Numbered from the stretch's first letter, positions 1 through 8,979 are shown. The stretch: 64,000 nt of DNA from Thiorhodospira sibirica ATCC 700588 (GCF_000227725.2 NZ_MU255056.1:2158511-2222510); one strand, 5' to 3'. Numbers and translations: made by a program. The notes: generated by a model not told the origin, from the letters alone.

Positions 1-366
1 CTGGGGCTGGTGCTGGCCGTCGTTGTCACCGCCGCCAGCGTGCAAGACCGTGATGGGGCGCGCCAACTCCTGCGCCATCTCCCCGGTCATTGCAAAAAGC
101 TGCGCAAAATCTGGGTTGACGGCGGCTACAGTGGACGCCTGGTTGACTGGGTTGCCCAGCGCTTTCGTTTCGTCTTGACGGGGGTCTTGCGTCCCAAGGA
201 GCGCCGAGGGTTTGTTTTGTTGCCGCGACGCTGGGTTGTTGAGCGGACCTTTGGCTGGCTGAACCACTCACGCCGTCTGAGCAAGGACTACGAGCGCTTG
301 ATGTCGAGCAGCGAAGCCTGGATTTATCTCGCAATGAGTCGACTGATGGCTAACCGCTTGGTTTGA
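1..366 (+). CDS. IS5-family transposase, C-terminal part (cut by window edge)
   Basis: The reading frame is open from the first base, so the true start lies outside the window. What remains is the C-terminal third of a DDE transposase of the IS5 family (ISL2/IS1031-like). It has the conserved WVDGGYSG segment, which carries the second catalytic Asp, and the [12 protein letters not shown] segment with the catalytic Glu followed by [11 protein letters not shown]. It ends at a TGA next to a likely terminal inverted repeat. The product would cut and join the ends of its own element. Whether the whole element is intact cannot be judged from here. Confidence 0.85.
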   Translation: MGLVLAVVVTAASVQDRDGARQLLRHLPGHCKKLRKIWVDGGYSGRLVDWVAQRFRFVLTGVLRPKERRGFVLLPRRWVVERTFGWLNHSRRLSKDYERLMSSSEAWIYLAMSRLMANRLV

Positions 367-396
367 GGCGGTAGTTTCCAAACAGCTTCTTAGTCA
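367..396. repeat. likely right terminal repeat of the IS5-type element
   Basis: Just after the transposase stop comes GTAGTTTCCAAACAGCTTCT, which resembles the ends of ISL2/IS1031-type elements. The matching left end is outside the window, so this is inferred from position and general resemblance only. Confidence 0.35.
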
Positions 397-405
397 TGCT
401 TGCGT

Positions 406-427
406 GGCGACACCTTCCCGGTGTCGC
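406..427. repeat. two-hairpin repeat family, copy 1 (single hairpin)
   Basis: A perfect stem-loop: arm GGCGACACC, loop TTCCC, arm GGTGTCGC. The same loop and the GGCG..C / G..CGC stem frame recur at five other intergenic places in the window with different but compensating stem bases. Confidence 0.6.
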
Positions 428-496
428 GCCGGGAGCGAGCGCCAAGTCCCTGCCTGGCGGTTTTTTCCGGGCGGATATCCGGCATTTCATAAAAGC

Positions 497-519
497 GGCG
501 GCATCTGCATGATGTCGCC
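497..519. repeat. two-hairpin repeat family, copy 2 (degenerate)
   Basis: Arms GGCGGCATC and GATGTCGCC around TGCAT. It has the stem layout of the other copies but a changed loop, about 30 bases before the nucleotide-sugar dehydrogenase start. It could lie in that gene's leader. Confidence 0.45.
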
Positions 520-549
520 ATACAGCATATACAGCATCCGGTAAATCTG

Positions 550-1830
550 ATGACCGAACAAATTGCGGTGATCGGCTTGGGCTATGTGGGCCTGCCGGTT
601 GCCTTGGGCTTTGCCCGGCATTACCCCGACACCATCGGTTTTGATATTGACCCGCAGCGGATTGCGCAGCTGCGCGCCGGGGTGGATCATACCGGCGAGG
701 TCGGAAGCGAGGCATTGCACGCTGCCCCGCTGTGTTACACTGATTCACTGGAAGACCTGTGCGGCTGCAGTTTTTTTATTGTCACCGTGCCCACCCCCAT
801 AGACCAAAATCGCCAGCCTGATTTGCGCCCCTTGATCCGTGCCTGTGAGATGCTGGGGCCGGTGCTGGGCAAAAATGCGGTGGTGGTGTTTGAATCGACT
901 GTCTATCCCGGTGTGACCGAGGACATCTGCGGCCCGATCCTGGCGCGCACTTCTGGACTGGTGCAAGGGCAGGATTTCAGTCTGGGCTATTCCCCCGAGC
1001 GCATCAATCCCGGTGACAAGGAGCATACCTTCGAGCGCATCGTCAAGGTGGTAGCCGGTGAGGATGCCGCCACCCTGGCGCGGGTGGCGACGGCTTATGG
1101 CCGGGTGATTGCGGCGGGAATTCATCAGGCCCCCAGCATCAAGGTTGCAGAGGCCGCCAAGGTCATCGAAAACACGCAGCGTGACCTCAATATCGCCCTG
1201 ATGAATGAGCTGGCCCTGATTTTTGACCGCATGGGGCTGCGCACGCACGATGTCCTGGCGGCTGCACAGACCAAATGGAATTTCCTCCCGTTTACGCCGG
1301 GCCTGGTCGGCGGGCATTGCATCGGGGTTGATCCCTATTATTTGACCGCCAAAGCGAAAGCCTTGGGCTATTATCCGCAGGTCATCCTGGCGGGACGGCG
1401 CATCAACGATGGCATGGGGGCCTATATCGCCCAGCGCACCGTCAAACTGCTGATTGAGCAAGACCGCCCGATCAAACAGGCGCGCCTTGGCATTCTCGGG
1501 CTGACCTTTAAAGAAAATGTCCCTGATCTGCGCAATTCGCGCATTCCCGACATCATCCGGGAACTCCAACAATTCGGCATTGAGCCACGGCTGCACGACC
1601 CGCTGGCCAACCCCCACGAAGCGCAACGCGAATATGGGCTAACGCTCAGTCCGTTGGAGGACTTTGCGGCCCTGGATGGACTGATTTATGCCGTCACCCA
1701 TCAGGCCTATCGCGATTTAGGGGCTGCCGGACTTTCGCGGATGCTGGCCACAGGGGCGGTGCTGGTGGATGTCAAATCGGCGCTTGATCCGCAGCATATC
1801 CGCGCCGATCTGGCCTACTGGAGCCTGTAG
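550..1830 (+). CDS. UDP-sugar 6-dehydrogenase, TviB/WbpO type
   Basis: A 426-residue UDP-glucose/GDP-mannose dehydrogenase-family enzyme, closest in pattern to the UDP-GlcNAc(GalNAc) C6 dehydrogenases that make uronic acids for capsule or O antigen. The NAD-binding GLGYVG is at residues 9-14. The catalytic Cys is C257, in GGHCIGVDPYYL. The C-terminal UDP-binding domain has LTFKENVPDLRNSRIPDI. It oxidises the sugar 6-OH to a carboxylate in two NAD-dependent steps in the cytoplasm. No epimerase or glycosyltransferase lies beside it here, because the left side is an insertion element. It may therefore be the cut-off end of a polysaccharide cluster. The exact sugar cannot be read from sequence alone. 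Confidence 0.88.
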   Translation: MTEQIAVIGLGYVGLPVALGFARHYPDTIGFDIDPQRIAQLRAGVDHTGEVGSEALHAAPLCYTDSLEDLCGCSFFIVTVPTPIDQNRQPDLRPLIRACEMLGPVLGKNAVVVFESTVYPGVTEDICGPILARTSGLVQGQDFSLGYSPERINPGDKEHTFERIVKVVAGEDAATLARVATAYGRVIAAGIHQAPSIKVAEAAKVIENTQRDLNIALMNELALIFDRMGLRTHDVLAAAQTKWNFLPFTPGLVGGHCIGVDPYYLTAKAKALGYYPQVILAGRRINDGMGAYIAQRTVKLLIEQDRPIKQARLGILGLTFKENVPDLRNSRIPDIIRELQQFGIEPRLHDPLANPHEAQREYGLTLSPLEDFAALDGLIYAVTHQAYRDLGAAGLSRMLATGAVLVDVKSALDPQHIRADLAYWSL

Positions 1831-1831
1831 G

Positions 1832-2737
1832 ATGCGTCGCCTAGTGGGCGTCTATCTGTGGCTGTTCAGCCGCCTGCCCTTGCGCTTGAATCATGCCGTA
1901 GGGGCCACTTTAGGCTGGCTGGCCTGGGTCTTGCCCACCCCGCTGAAACGTCGCTCCCTGGTGCATCTGGCCCGCGCCTTTCCAGACCGTGATCCGGCCT
2001 GGCATCGGCGTATCGCCCGCGCCAGCCTGCTGGAAACCGGCAAAGCCTTCAGCGAGGCACCGTTGTTGTGGCAGGCGGATAGCGCGCAATTAAGCCGCTG
2101 GCTCCATGGCATCGAAGGCAGCGAAGTGATATCTGCCGCCATCGCCCAAGGGCGTGGGGTCTGCTTTGCGGTGCCGCATCTGGGAAGCTGGGAGTTTGCC
2201 GGTTTATATGGCACAGTATTTGGTCCGCTGACCACCGTATACCGTCCACCACGCCAGGCCTTTCTGGAAAGCGTGCTACGCCAAGCGCGGGAACGCACCG
2301 GCGCCCGGCTGGTACCCGCCAATCGCAGCGGTATCAAAGCACTCAAACAGGCCCTGCAGAGCAAGGAACATATCGGCATCCTGCCAGATCAAGCGCCCAA
2401 GGGTAACAGTGGCATCCTCGCACCGTTTTTTGGCCAACCCGCCCGCACCATGCTGTTAGTCTCACGCCTCACCCACGCCGAACGCATCCCGATCGTGTTC
2501 GCCTTTGCGCAACGCCTGCCCCAAGGCCAGGGGTTTCGCTATCACTTTGTCAGCGCCCCTGACACGCTCTATAGCACAGACCCCGTCGAAGCGGTGACTG
2601 CCCTTAATCAACGTCTGGAAGAGCTCATCCGCCGCCACCCCGAACAATACCTCTGGAGCTACCGCCGCTGGCCGCGCACACGGCCTGATTCATCAGTTTG
2701 CGCGGGAAACCCCGGCCGCAAGGCCAAGGAGGGATAG
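1832..2737 (+). CDS. lipid A / lysophospholipid acyltransferase, LpxL-HtrB family, with an altered C-terminus
   Basis: About 301 residues if started at the ATG two bases after the dehydrogenase stop. That start is preferred over one 63 bases earlier inside the dehydrogenase gene. The family's HxxxxE acyl-transfer motif is H116-LGSW-E121. It is followed by the TVYRPPR block, LPDQAPKGNSG and FFGQPARTM. The family transfers acyl chains from acyl-ACP to lipid A at the inner membrane, and an N-terminal hydrophobic stretch fits this. The normal family ending (LWSYRRWPRTRP) is followed by about 16 residues encoded by a mobile-element end relic, so the C-terminus has been rewritten. Tight spacing suggests cotranscription with the dehydrogenase. 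Confidence 0.88.
   Translation: MRRLVGVYLWLFSRLPLRLNHAVGATLGWLAWVLPTPLKRRSLVHLARAFPDRDPAWHRRIARASLLETGKAFSEAPLLWQADSAQLSRWLHGIEGSEVISAAIAQGRGVCFAVPHLGSWEFAGLYGTVFGPLTTVYRPPRQAFLESVLRQARERTGARLVPANRSGIKALKQALQSKEHIGILPDQAPKGNSGILAPFFGQPARTMLLVSRLTHAERIPIVFAFAQRLPQGQGFRYHFVSAPDTLYSTDPVEAVTALNQRLEELIRRHPEQYLWSYRRWPRTRPDSSVCAGNPGRKAKEG
2689..2735 (+). repeat. IS200/IS605-type right-end relic inside the acyltransferase 3' end
   Basis: Bases 2689-2717 are identical over 29 bases to 51347-51375. The core CGGGAAACCCCGGCC starts the stem usually found at the 3' end of tnpB-type elements. The rest of the stem is degraded here (GGCCGCAAGGCC, then GGAGGGA). It supplies the last codons of the acyltransferase. 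Confidence 0.55.
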
Positions 2738-2740
2738 CGC

Positions 2741-2757
2741 AGCACGCAAAGCGTGCT
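2741..2757. terminator. small hairpin after the acyltransferase
   Basis: AGCACGC-AAA-GCGTGCT, a perfect 7-bp stem two bases after the stop. No T-run follows, so termination is only a guess. Confidence 0.25.
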
Positions 2758-2828
2758 CCTGTTCCCGACGCCTCCTCTTTGGTAGCTTGCTCTCTTTATA
2801 CATTGATGCTATCTATATTTTAACCGGC

Positions 2829-2999
2829 GGGCTGGCGGGGTTAGTCTGTGGAGAAACTGTAAGTCCGGTGTCTCTTTGAGGCATTTGGCAGGTCTCGGCG
2901 AAGCAGAAAGCGCTCAGCAGCAATGCTGGGAATCCCCCTCCTTCCTGCCTGCCGCGACGCACGCGGCTCAGGCAGGTAGGGCGGGGAGGATGTCAAAAG
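2829..2999 (+). pseudogene. relic of a TnpB (IS200/IS605 orfB) C-terminus and element end
   Basis: A short frame reads GLAGLVCGETVSPVSL before a stop, which resembles the C-terminal end of IS605 TnpB proteins (the CGE..SP segment). It is followed by degraded codons and then a long stem: GGGAATCCCCCTCC, an inner CTGCCTG/CAGGCAG arm, and GGCGGGGAGGATGTCAAAA. GGAGGATGTCAA is the usual 3' edge of such elements and matches the copy near 51.39 kb. No start and no catalytic domain remain. This is a dead remnant. Confidence 0.5.
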
Positions 3000-3239
3000 T
3001 GATACGCAGCGTGCGCCGCTTTTAGTGCGCTGCATACCTTAAATGTGGCGGTCAGGATGACAGTATGCTCATGCGCATTGATCGTGTGAGCCGCGTAACG
3101 CTTCAAGACGCTGAGACTTCAAAACAGGCTTTGTCTTGTTTGCCTGCCACGCGCTATACTATGCACCAGTGGGTTTGCTTTTTGCCCCTGACACGCACAG
3201 CGATCACAACCTTGATTCCCTCCTTTTAGCCATTTGTCC
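3000..3239. other. gene-free stretch before nikR
   Basis: No convincing coding frame. It probably holds the nikR promoter, but no clear -35/-10 pair and no E. coli-type NikR operator were recognised. Confidence 0.4.
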
Positions 3240-3656
3240 ATGACCGAACGCTTTACCGTATCCCTTGAGGCAGAACTTGCCAACGCATTTGACGAATACC
3301 TCAGACGTTTGGGCAGCCGTAACCGCTCTGAAGCGGTGCGCGACTTGATCCGTGAGGCGCTCGTGCGTGAACAACTGGAAGCCCAGCCCATTCAGCCCTG
3401 CATCGGGGTGTTAAGCTATTTTTTTGATCACCATGCCCGCTCCCTAAGCAAACGCCTCACCCAAAGCCATCATGCGCACTATGATCTGACCCTGGCAAGT
3501 GTGCATGTCCATCTGGATCAGGATCATTGCCTGGAAACCGTTTTACTTAAGGGTAACAGTGATGCGGTGCAGGCGTTTGGGGAGTCGGTGATGACGCGCC
3601 CAGGGGTGCATCACGGCCATTTATATCAAATTCCTTTCGGCAAAAAGGGCACATAG
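3240..3656 (+). CDS. nikR: nickel-responsive transcription regulator NikR
   Basis: A 138-residue ribbon-helix-helix repressor. The N-terminal DNA-binding ribbon is RFTVSLEAEL, followed by helices containing SRNRSEAVRDLIREAL. The C-terminal ACT-like domain carries the four nickel ligands in the family spacing: H78, H89, H91 and C97 (VHVHLDQDHC). When nickel is sufficient it binds DNA and shuts off nickel uptake. No nickel transporter, hydrogenase or urease gene is in the window, so its targets lie elsewhere. The ATG was chosen over a TTG six bases upstream because family proteins start here. Confidence 0.92.
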   Translation: MTERFTVSLEAELANAFDEYLRRLGSRNRSEAVRDLIREALVREQLEAQPIQPCIGVLSYFFDHHARSLSKRLTQSHHAHYDLTLASVHVHLDQDHCLETVLLKGNSDAVQAFGESVMTRPGVHHGHLYQIPFGKKGT

Positions 3657-3763
3657 TGCATGTCATGTCACGATGTTGTCCCACGCCGTCTCTACCTGTC
3701 ATTGAACATACCGCCTGAGTGCATCCGAAATCCCCTGGCGCCGACGCGCCACACTAAACACTT

Positions 3764-5587
3764 ATGAAAAACAAACAATTACGCAATATCGCCATCATCG
3801 CCCACGTCGATCATGGTAAAACTACGCTGGTGGATCGTCTGCTCCAGCAGTCCGGCACTTTTTCCGAGCGTGCGACCTTAAGTGAGCGCATGATGGATAG
3901 CAATGATCTGGAAAAGGAACGCGGGATCACCATTCTGGCCAAAAATACCGCGATTGAGTGGCGCGATTACCGTATCAATATTGTGGATACGCCGGGACAT
4001 GCGGATTTTGGCGGCGAAGTCGAGCGCGTGTTGTCGATGGTGGATTCGGTGCTGTTGCTGGTGGATGCGGTCGATGGGCCGATGCCACAGACCCGTTTTG
4101 TTACCTCCAAGGCTTTTGCGATGGGATTCAAGCCCATTGTGGTGGTGAATAAAATCGACCGCCCCGGCGCCCGGCCTGAATGGGTGGTCGATCAAGTGTT
4201 TGATCTGTTTGATCGTTTGGGCGCGAGCGAAGAACAACTGGATTTCCCGGTGGTGTACTGCTCGGCGCTGAAAGGTTTTGCCGGACTAAGCCCAGACATC
4301 GAGGACGGCGACATGACGCCGCTGTTTGAGACCATCCTTGAAAAGGTGAGTCCGCCGGACGTGGATTTTGATGGCCCCTTCCAGATGCAGATCTCTTCGC
4401 TGGATTACAACAGTTTTCAGGGCTTGATCGGTATCGGGCGGATTACCCGTGGCCAGATCAAGAGTAATTCCCCGGTGAAGGCGATTGATCGGGAGGGCAA
4501 TGTGCGTTCCGGGCGTATTTTGCAGATTCTGGGCTTTAAAGGGCTGGAGCGGGTGGAAGTGCCACAGGCCAATGCCGGTGACATCATTGCCTTTTCCGGC
4601 ATGGATGAGTTGTATATCTCCGATACGCTGTGCGCCCCGGCGGCGGTTGAGGCGCTCAGAGCGCTGACGGTCGATGAACCCACCATGAGCATGACCTTTC
4701 AGGTGAATACCTCGCCGTTTGCCGGACGCGAGGGCAAGTATATTACCTCGCGCAATCTGCGTGAGCGCCTGTTTGAAGAGGTCAAGCATAACGTTGCCCT
4801 GCGGGTGGAGGAAACCGCTGATCCAGACAAGTTCAAGGTCTCCGGGCGTGGCGAGCTGCATCTGTCCATCCTGATTGAGAACATGCGCCGCGAAGGCTAT
4901 GAACTGGGCGTCTCGCGTCCTGAAGTGATCGTGCGTACCCTGGAAGACGGCAACAAGGAAGAACCCTATGAAATGGTCACGGTGGATGTCGAGGAGGCCC
5001 ATCAAGGCGCGATCATGGAAAAACTCGGCAGTCGGCGGGCGGAATTGCTCGACATGATACCCGACGGCAAAGGGCGGGTGCGGCTGGATTACAAGATCCC
5101 TTCACGCGGCCTGATCGGCTTTCAAACCGAGTTTTTAACCACCACCTCGGGCACCGGCATTCTCCACCATGTCTTTGACAGCTATGGCGAATATCGCCCC
5201 GGTCGGGTCGCCAAGCGCAATAATGGCGTGCTCATTGCTAACGGCGTGGGGAAATCGCTGGGCTATGCACTGTTTAATCTGCAAGAGCGCGGGCGCTTGT
5301 TCATCGGCCCCGGTGAAGAGGTGTATGAGGGCATGATCATCGGTATCCATTCGCGTGATAACGATCTGGTGGTTAATCCGCTCAAGGCCAAGCAGCTCAC
5401 CAATATTCGCGCCGCCGGTTCGGATGAAAATATTCTGCTGACCCCACCCATTCGCTTATCGTTGGAGCAGGCTCTGGAATTTATTGAGGAAGACGAGCTG
5501 GTTGAGGTGACGCCTAAGTCCATTCGCCTGCGCAAGAAATTGTTGTTGGAGCATGAGCGCAAGAAGGCCTCGCGCACGGCGGCCTGA
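3764..5587 (+). CDS. typA: ribosome-binding GTPase TypA/BipA
   Basis: A 607-residue translation-factor GTPase of full length. The G motifs are in order near the N-terminus: [10 protein letters not shown] (G1), RGITI (G2), DTPGHADFG (G3), NKID (G4) and SALKG (G5). After these come the EF-G-like domains, the DRLxGR-type [13 protein letters not shown] segment, and a BipA-specific C-terminal domain ending in a lysine/arginine-rich tail. It binds ribosomes and helps 50S assembly and growth under cold or stress. It stands alone between nikR and the protease trio. Confidence 0.96.
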   Translation: MKNKQLRNIAIIAHVDHGKTTLVDRLLQQSGTFSERATLSERMMDSNDLEKERGITILAKNTAIEWRDYRINIVDTPGHADFGGEVERVLSMVDSVLLLVDAVDGPMPQTRFVTSKAFAMGFKPIVVVNKIDRPGARPEWVVDQVFDLFDRLGASEEQLDFPVVYCSALKGFAGLSPDIEDGDMTPLFETILEKVSPPDVDFDGPFQMQISSLDYNSFQGLIGIGRITRGQIKSNSPVKAIDREGNVRSGRILQILGFKGLERVEVPQANAGDIIAFSGMDELYISDTLCAPAAVEALRALTVDEPTMSMTFQVNTSPFAGREGKYITSRNLRERLFEEVKHNVALRVEETADPDKFKVSGRGELHLSILIENMRREGYELGVSRPEVIVRTLEDGNKEEPYEMVTVDVEEAHQGAIMEKLGSRRAELLDMIPDGKGRVRLDYKIPSRGLIGFQTEFLTTTSGTGILHHVFDSYGEYRPGRVAKRNNGVLIANGVGKSLGYALFNLQERGRLFIGPGEEVYEGMIIGIHSRDNDLVVNPLKAKQLTNIRAAGSDENILLTPPIRLSLEQALEFIEEDELVEVTPKSIRLRKKLLLEHERKKASRTAA

Positions 5588-5644
5588 GAATAGCTTGCTG
5601 CGTTTGCTTGAAACGATTGCTTTGCCTCTATCACGAGTTTTTCC

Positions 5645-6487
5645 ATGATGACGCACGCGCTGCACACCTTCCTTAAGCCATCGGCATGGTCGCTGTCCGC
5701 TGTGACGGGGATTTTTGGGGGAATGGCTTTATTTTTGCTGACCGGCTGTGCTCCCGGCCATCTGCTGGTTGAGCAAGGTGATCTCAACCAGCTGGATGCG
5801 CGCCTGAGTGTGGTTGATGAGGGTCTGCTTACGCTGTCGCAGGCACAGCAGCAGGCTGTGGAGGCATTGAATGCCCAGTGTCTGCAGGCGCAACAGGAAC
5901 TGCAACACGCCTTTGCGCAGAATCTTGATGAGGTGCTGGCGAAAATTCCGGTGTGCCCGCCGCCGCCGGTTTGTCCACAACCGCTGCCGCCACCGCAAGC
6001 ACAGAGTACCGCCCCGCCGCCCGCTCCAACCAGTCTGGGTGACAAGCAGATCATCGGCGCGATTGAGCAGGTCAGTATCTCGCCGCCCGGCATTGTTTTT
6101 ACCGCCCGCATTGATACCGGTGCCGAATCGGCCTCGCTGGATGCCCGCGATATTCAGCCCTTTGAACGCGACGGACAGCGCTGGGTGCGCTTTGTGGTGG
6201 TTGATCGGGAGAGCCAAAAGCGCATTGAGCTGGAGCGGCGGGTATTGCGCTATGTGCGCGTGGTGCAGGCGGTGACTGACGAGGCAGAGCGCCGTCCGGT
6301 GGTGGAATTTCATCTGCAGCTGGGCACACTGTCGCAAACTGCCGAGTTTACCTTGTCTGATCGCAGCCATTTGCAGTTTCCGGTGTTGATTGGCCGCAAT
6401 GTCTTGCAAGATATGATGTTGGTGGATGTGGCGCTGGAATACATCGCCCCCCTGCCTTCGCCCACGGATAACCCGACGCAGCCTTAA
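5645..6487 (+). CDS. retropepsin-like lipoprotein, RimB / 'ATP-dependent zinc protease' family
   Basis: 280 residues. An N-terminal hydrophobic segment ends in a lipobox LTG-C35, so it is predicted to be a lipoprotein. Next come a coiled-coil part (about 40-100), a proline-rich linker (CPPPPVCPQPLPPP) and the family domain (about 135-270). That domain has an aspartyl-protease-like RIDTGA (D157) and FPVLIGRNVLQD. The family was named a zinc protease, but the DTGA motif and fold point to a retropepsin-like enzyme. It is immediately followed (0-bp gap) by a 7TM protein and an ATP-grasp ligase, a combination also seen in other proteobacteria. It may process a peptide made by the ligase. The substrate is unknown. 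Confidence 0.82.
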   Translation: MMTHALHTFLKPSAWSLSAVTGIFGGMALFLLTGCAPGHLLVEQGDLNQLDARLSVVDEGLLTLSQAQQQAVEALNAQCLQAQQELQHAFAQNLDEVLAKIPVCPPPPVCPQPLPPPQAQSTAPPPAPTSLGDKQIIGAIEQVSISPPGIVFTARIDTGAESASLDARDIQPFERDGQRWVRFVVVDRESQKRIELERRVLRYVRVVQAVTDEAERRPVVEFHLQLGTLSQTAEFTLSDRSHLQFPVLIGRNVLQDMMLVDVALEYIAPLPSPTDNPTQP

Positions 6488-8008
6488 ATGTCCCGGCCCC
6501 TGTTTTATTCCCTGATCGCCTTTCTTATCGTCACCGCCATCGGTACCGCCTGGCTGCGTCATATTTATACGCAGATTCCCTTCCTGCCCGGCGAACAAAC
6601 CACGGCCTGGATTGTGGAGGCGCGCATTGATTTCAGCGCCCAGGGCGAGCCGGTGTTGCTGAGTCTGAATATTCCCGAAGATCCGCCGGGTTTTCAGATT
6701 GTCAGCGAGCAGACCGCCTCACCGGGTTATGGTTTCTCCATTGTTGAATATGACGGCGATCGGCGCGGCGAGTGGTCGATCCGCACGGCCTCCGGGCGCC
6801 AGACGCTGTATTACAAGATCAAGATTATCCCGGAACGCAGCGGCTTGAGCGGACCGCATGAACCACAAGCCAAACCGCGCATTGAACCGGTGTTTTGGGA
6901 AGAGTCCGCCGTTGTTGCCGCCGAACAGCTTCTGGGGCGGGCGCGTGCCCTTTCCAGTACACCACAAAGCATGACCCGCGAGCTGATCAAGCTGCTTAGC
7001 CAGCCTGAACCGGGACAAAATGCGGCCTTATTATTGACGCATCACCCGCGTGAGGTATTGCTGGAAAAATTACTCAATCAGGCGGGGGTTCCCACCCGCC
7101 TGGCGATGGGCTTGTGGCTTGAGGATGCACGACGCAATCAAACACTCACGCCGATGCTGGAGATTTATGTGGAGGGTCGCTGGATCATGTTTGATCCGCG
7201 CACCGGGCGTCAGGGTGTGCCGGAAAATCTGCTGCTGTGGCAGCGTGGCGGTCCCTCGCTGATTGATCTGATGGGCGGTGCGCGTTCGCAGGTCAGCTTT
7301 TCGATGATTCGCCAGACCATCCCCACGCTGGAACTGGCACATACCCAGTATCGCGAAAGTGGCTTTGACATTCTGGGGATTCACCGCCTGCCCATTGAAG
7401 AGCAGGGGGTGTTCAAATTGCTGCTGTTGTTGCCGATGGGGGCGCTGGTCACGGTATTTATGCGCATCATTATCGGCCTGCGCACCTCCGGCACCTTCAT
7501 GCCGGTGCTCATCGCCCTGGCGTTTTTACAGACCTCCCTGCTGCAGGGGCTGATCAATTTTGTCGTCATTGTCGCCATTGGGCTGCTATTGCGCAGTTAT
7601 CTTTCACATCTGAACCTGTTGCTGGTGGCGCGCATTGCCACAATTATTGTCATCGTCATCTTTATCGTCGCCCTGATCAGCCTGCTGGGCTATCAGTTGG
7701 GATTAAATACCGGCATGACGGTCGCCTTCTTCCCGATCATTATCATCGCCTGGACCATTGAGCGCATGAGTATCCTATGGGAGGAGGAAGGCCCGTGGGA
7801 GGTTCTGGTGCAAGGTGGCGGCAGCCTGCTGGTCGCTGTCGCCGCGTATCTTTCCATGACTCACCCTTTGGTCGGACATCTAAGCTTTAATTTCCCGGAG
7901 CTGAATCTGGTGCTGGTGGCGCTGATCATGCTCATGGGTCAATACACCGGCTATCGCCTCTCGGAGCTGTATCGTTTTCGTGATATTGAGCAGCATGTGC
8001 GTCGATGA
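6488..8008 (+). CDS. inactive transglutaminase-like domain fused to a 7-helix membrane domain
   Basis: 506 residues. An N-terminal anchor (about 5-23) leads to a large extracytoplasmic part with a transglutaminase-like region (about 150-260: LLEKLLNQAGVPTRLAMGLW, FDPRTGRQG). No clear Cys-His-Asp triad is seen. A C-terminal domain of about seven helices follows (about 308-495) with conserved RTSGTFMPVLIALAF and PIIIIAWTIERMSI. It matches the 'UUP1 family / inactive transglutaminase fused to 7 TM helices' proteins. It sits between the lipoprotein protease and the ligase and overlaps the latter by 4 bases, so the three are likely translated together. It may act as a membrane scaffold or peptide-binding partner. 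Confidence 0.85.
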   Translation: MSRPLFYSLIAFLIVTAIGTAWLRHIYTQIPFLPGEQTTAWIVEARIDFSAQGEPVLLSLNIPEDPPGFQIVSEQTASPGYGFSIVEYDGDRRGEWSIRTASGRQTLYYKIKIIPERSGLSGPHEPQAKPRIEPVFWEESAVVAAEQLLGRARALSSTPQSMTRELIKLLSQPEPGQNAALLLTHHPREVLLEKLLNQAGVPTRLAMGLWLEDARRNQTLTPMLEIYVEGRWIMFDPRTGRQGVPENLLLWQRGGPSLIDLMGGARSQVSFSMIRQTIPTLELAHTQYRESGFDILGIHRLPIEEQGVFKLLLLLPMGALVTVFMRIIIGLRTSGTFMPVLIALAFLQTSLLQGLINFVVIVAIGLLLRSYLSHLNLLLVARIATIIVIVIFIVALISLLGYQLGLNTGMTVAFFPIIIIAWTIERMSILWEEEGPWEVLVQGGGSLLVAVAAYLSMTHPLVGHLSFNFPELNLVLVALIMLMGQYTGYRLSELYRFRDIEQHVRR

Positions 8009-8979
8009 ACTGGCTCAGACATCTGCGCTGGCCGCTGATCAGCCCAAAGCGCCTCGCAGAGATCGGGATTTTGGGCATGAACGGGCGCAATATCGACTTC
8101 ATCAGTCGCTACAATCCGCGCCACTGTTATCCGCTGGTCGATGACAAGCTCAAGACCAAACTGCTGGCGCAACAACATGGCCTGTCCACGCCCCAGCTGC
8201 GCCTGATCATCCAAAGCCAGCACCAGGTCAACCACCTTGCCCAGGCGCTGGCTGATTTGAGCGCCTTTGTGATCAAGCCGGCGCGTGGCTCCGGGGGCAA
8301 AGGCATCACCGTGATCACCCAGCGTGACGGCGAACAGTTCCTCAAAGCCTCCGGTCAGGCGCTGAGTCTTGGCGATCTGCAACGCCACCTGTCCAATATT
8401 CTTGCGGGCATTTACTCACTGGCTGGCGCCCCGGATATCGCCATCATTGAAGACCTGATCCAGCCTGACCCTTATTTTCGTGATTATTCCTATGAAGGCG
8501 TGCCGGATATCCGCGTGATTGTCTTTAAAGGCTATCCGGTGATGAGCATGTTGCGCCTGTCTACCCACGCCTCCGATGGCAAAGCCAACCTGCATCAAGG
8601 CGCCGTCGGCGTGGGTCTGGACATTGCCAGCGGGCGCGCCATCTATGCCGTACAGTTTGGGCGGCGCGTAGAACAACACCCCGACACCCAGCGCCCCTTG
8701 GTCGAAATCTGCCCGCCGCACTGGTCTACCATTCTCACCCTGGCCGTGCGCTGCCAGCAAATGACCGGCCTTGGCTATCTAGGCGCTGATATTGTGCTGG
8801 ATGCCCAACATGGCCCCACCATGCTCGAACTCAATGCCCGCCCCGGACTGGCCATACAAGTCGCCAATGGCTGCGGCCTGCTGCCCCGCCTGCGCCACAT
8901 CGAAGGCCTCAGCCAAGCGCACAACACCCCGCACGACTGCGTAAATTACGCCATGCAGCAATTTGCTACCTTCAAATAA
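8005..8979 (+). CDS. ATP-grasp ligase, RimK-like 'alpha-L-glutamate ligase-like' protein
   Basis: 324 residues with an ATP-grasp fold: the nucleotide-binding FVIKPARGSGGKGI, IIEDLI, and the Mg-binding carboxylates near the C-terminus (LGADIVLD, then ELNARPGLAIQ). The N-terminal GMNGRNIDFISRYNPR is typical of this branch. RimK relatives add glutamate or other amino acids to a carboxyl end. This branch always sits with a transglutaminase/7TM protein and a RimB-like protease, as here. The likely job is making an isopeptide or amino-acid tag that the partners bind or remove, which is inferred from context. Confidence 0.85.
   Translation: MNWLRHLRWPLISPKRLAEIGILGMNGRNIDFISRYNPRHCYPLVDDKLKTKLLAQQHGLSTPQLRLIIQSQHQVNHLAQALADLSAFVIKPARGSGGKGITVITQRDGEQFLKASGQALSLGDLQRHLSNILAGIYSLAGAPDIAIIEDLIQPDPYFRDYSYEGVPDIRVIVFKGYPVMSMLRLSTHASDGKANLHQGAVGVGLDIASGRAIYAVQFGRRVEQHPDTQRPLVEICPPHWSTILTLAVRCQQMTGLGYLGADIVLDAQHGPTMLELNARPGLAIQVANGCGLLPRLRHIEGLSQAHNTPHDCVNYAMQQFATFK

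Noticed and set aside
550-1830. Assignment as UDP-glucose dehydrogenase (Ugd)
   Set aside because: The sequence pattern fits the TviB/WbpO branch better. The exact substrate was left open.
2841-3035. Minus-strand frame of 64 codons before nikR
   Set aside because: It overlaps the TnpB/IS605 relic on the other strand and is made of its stem sequence. No family resemblance.
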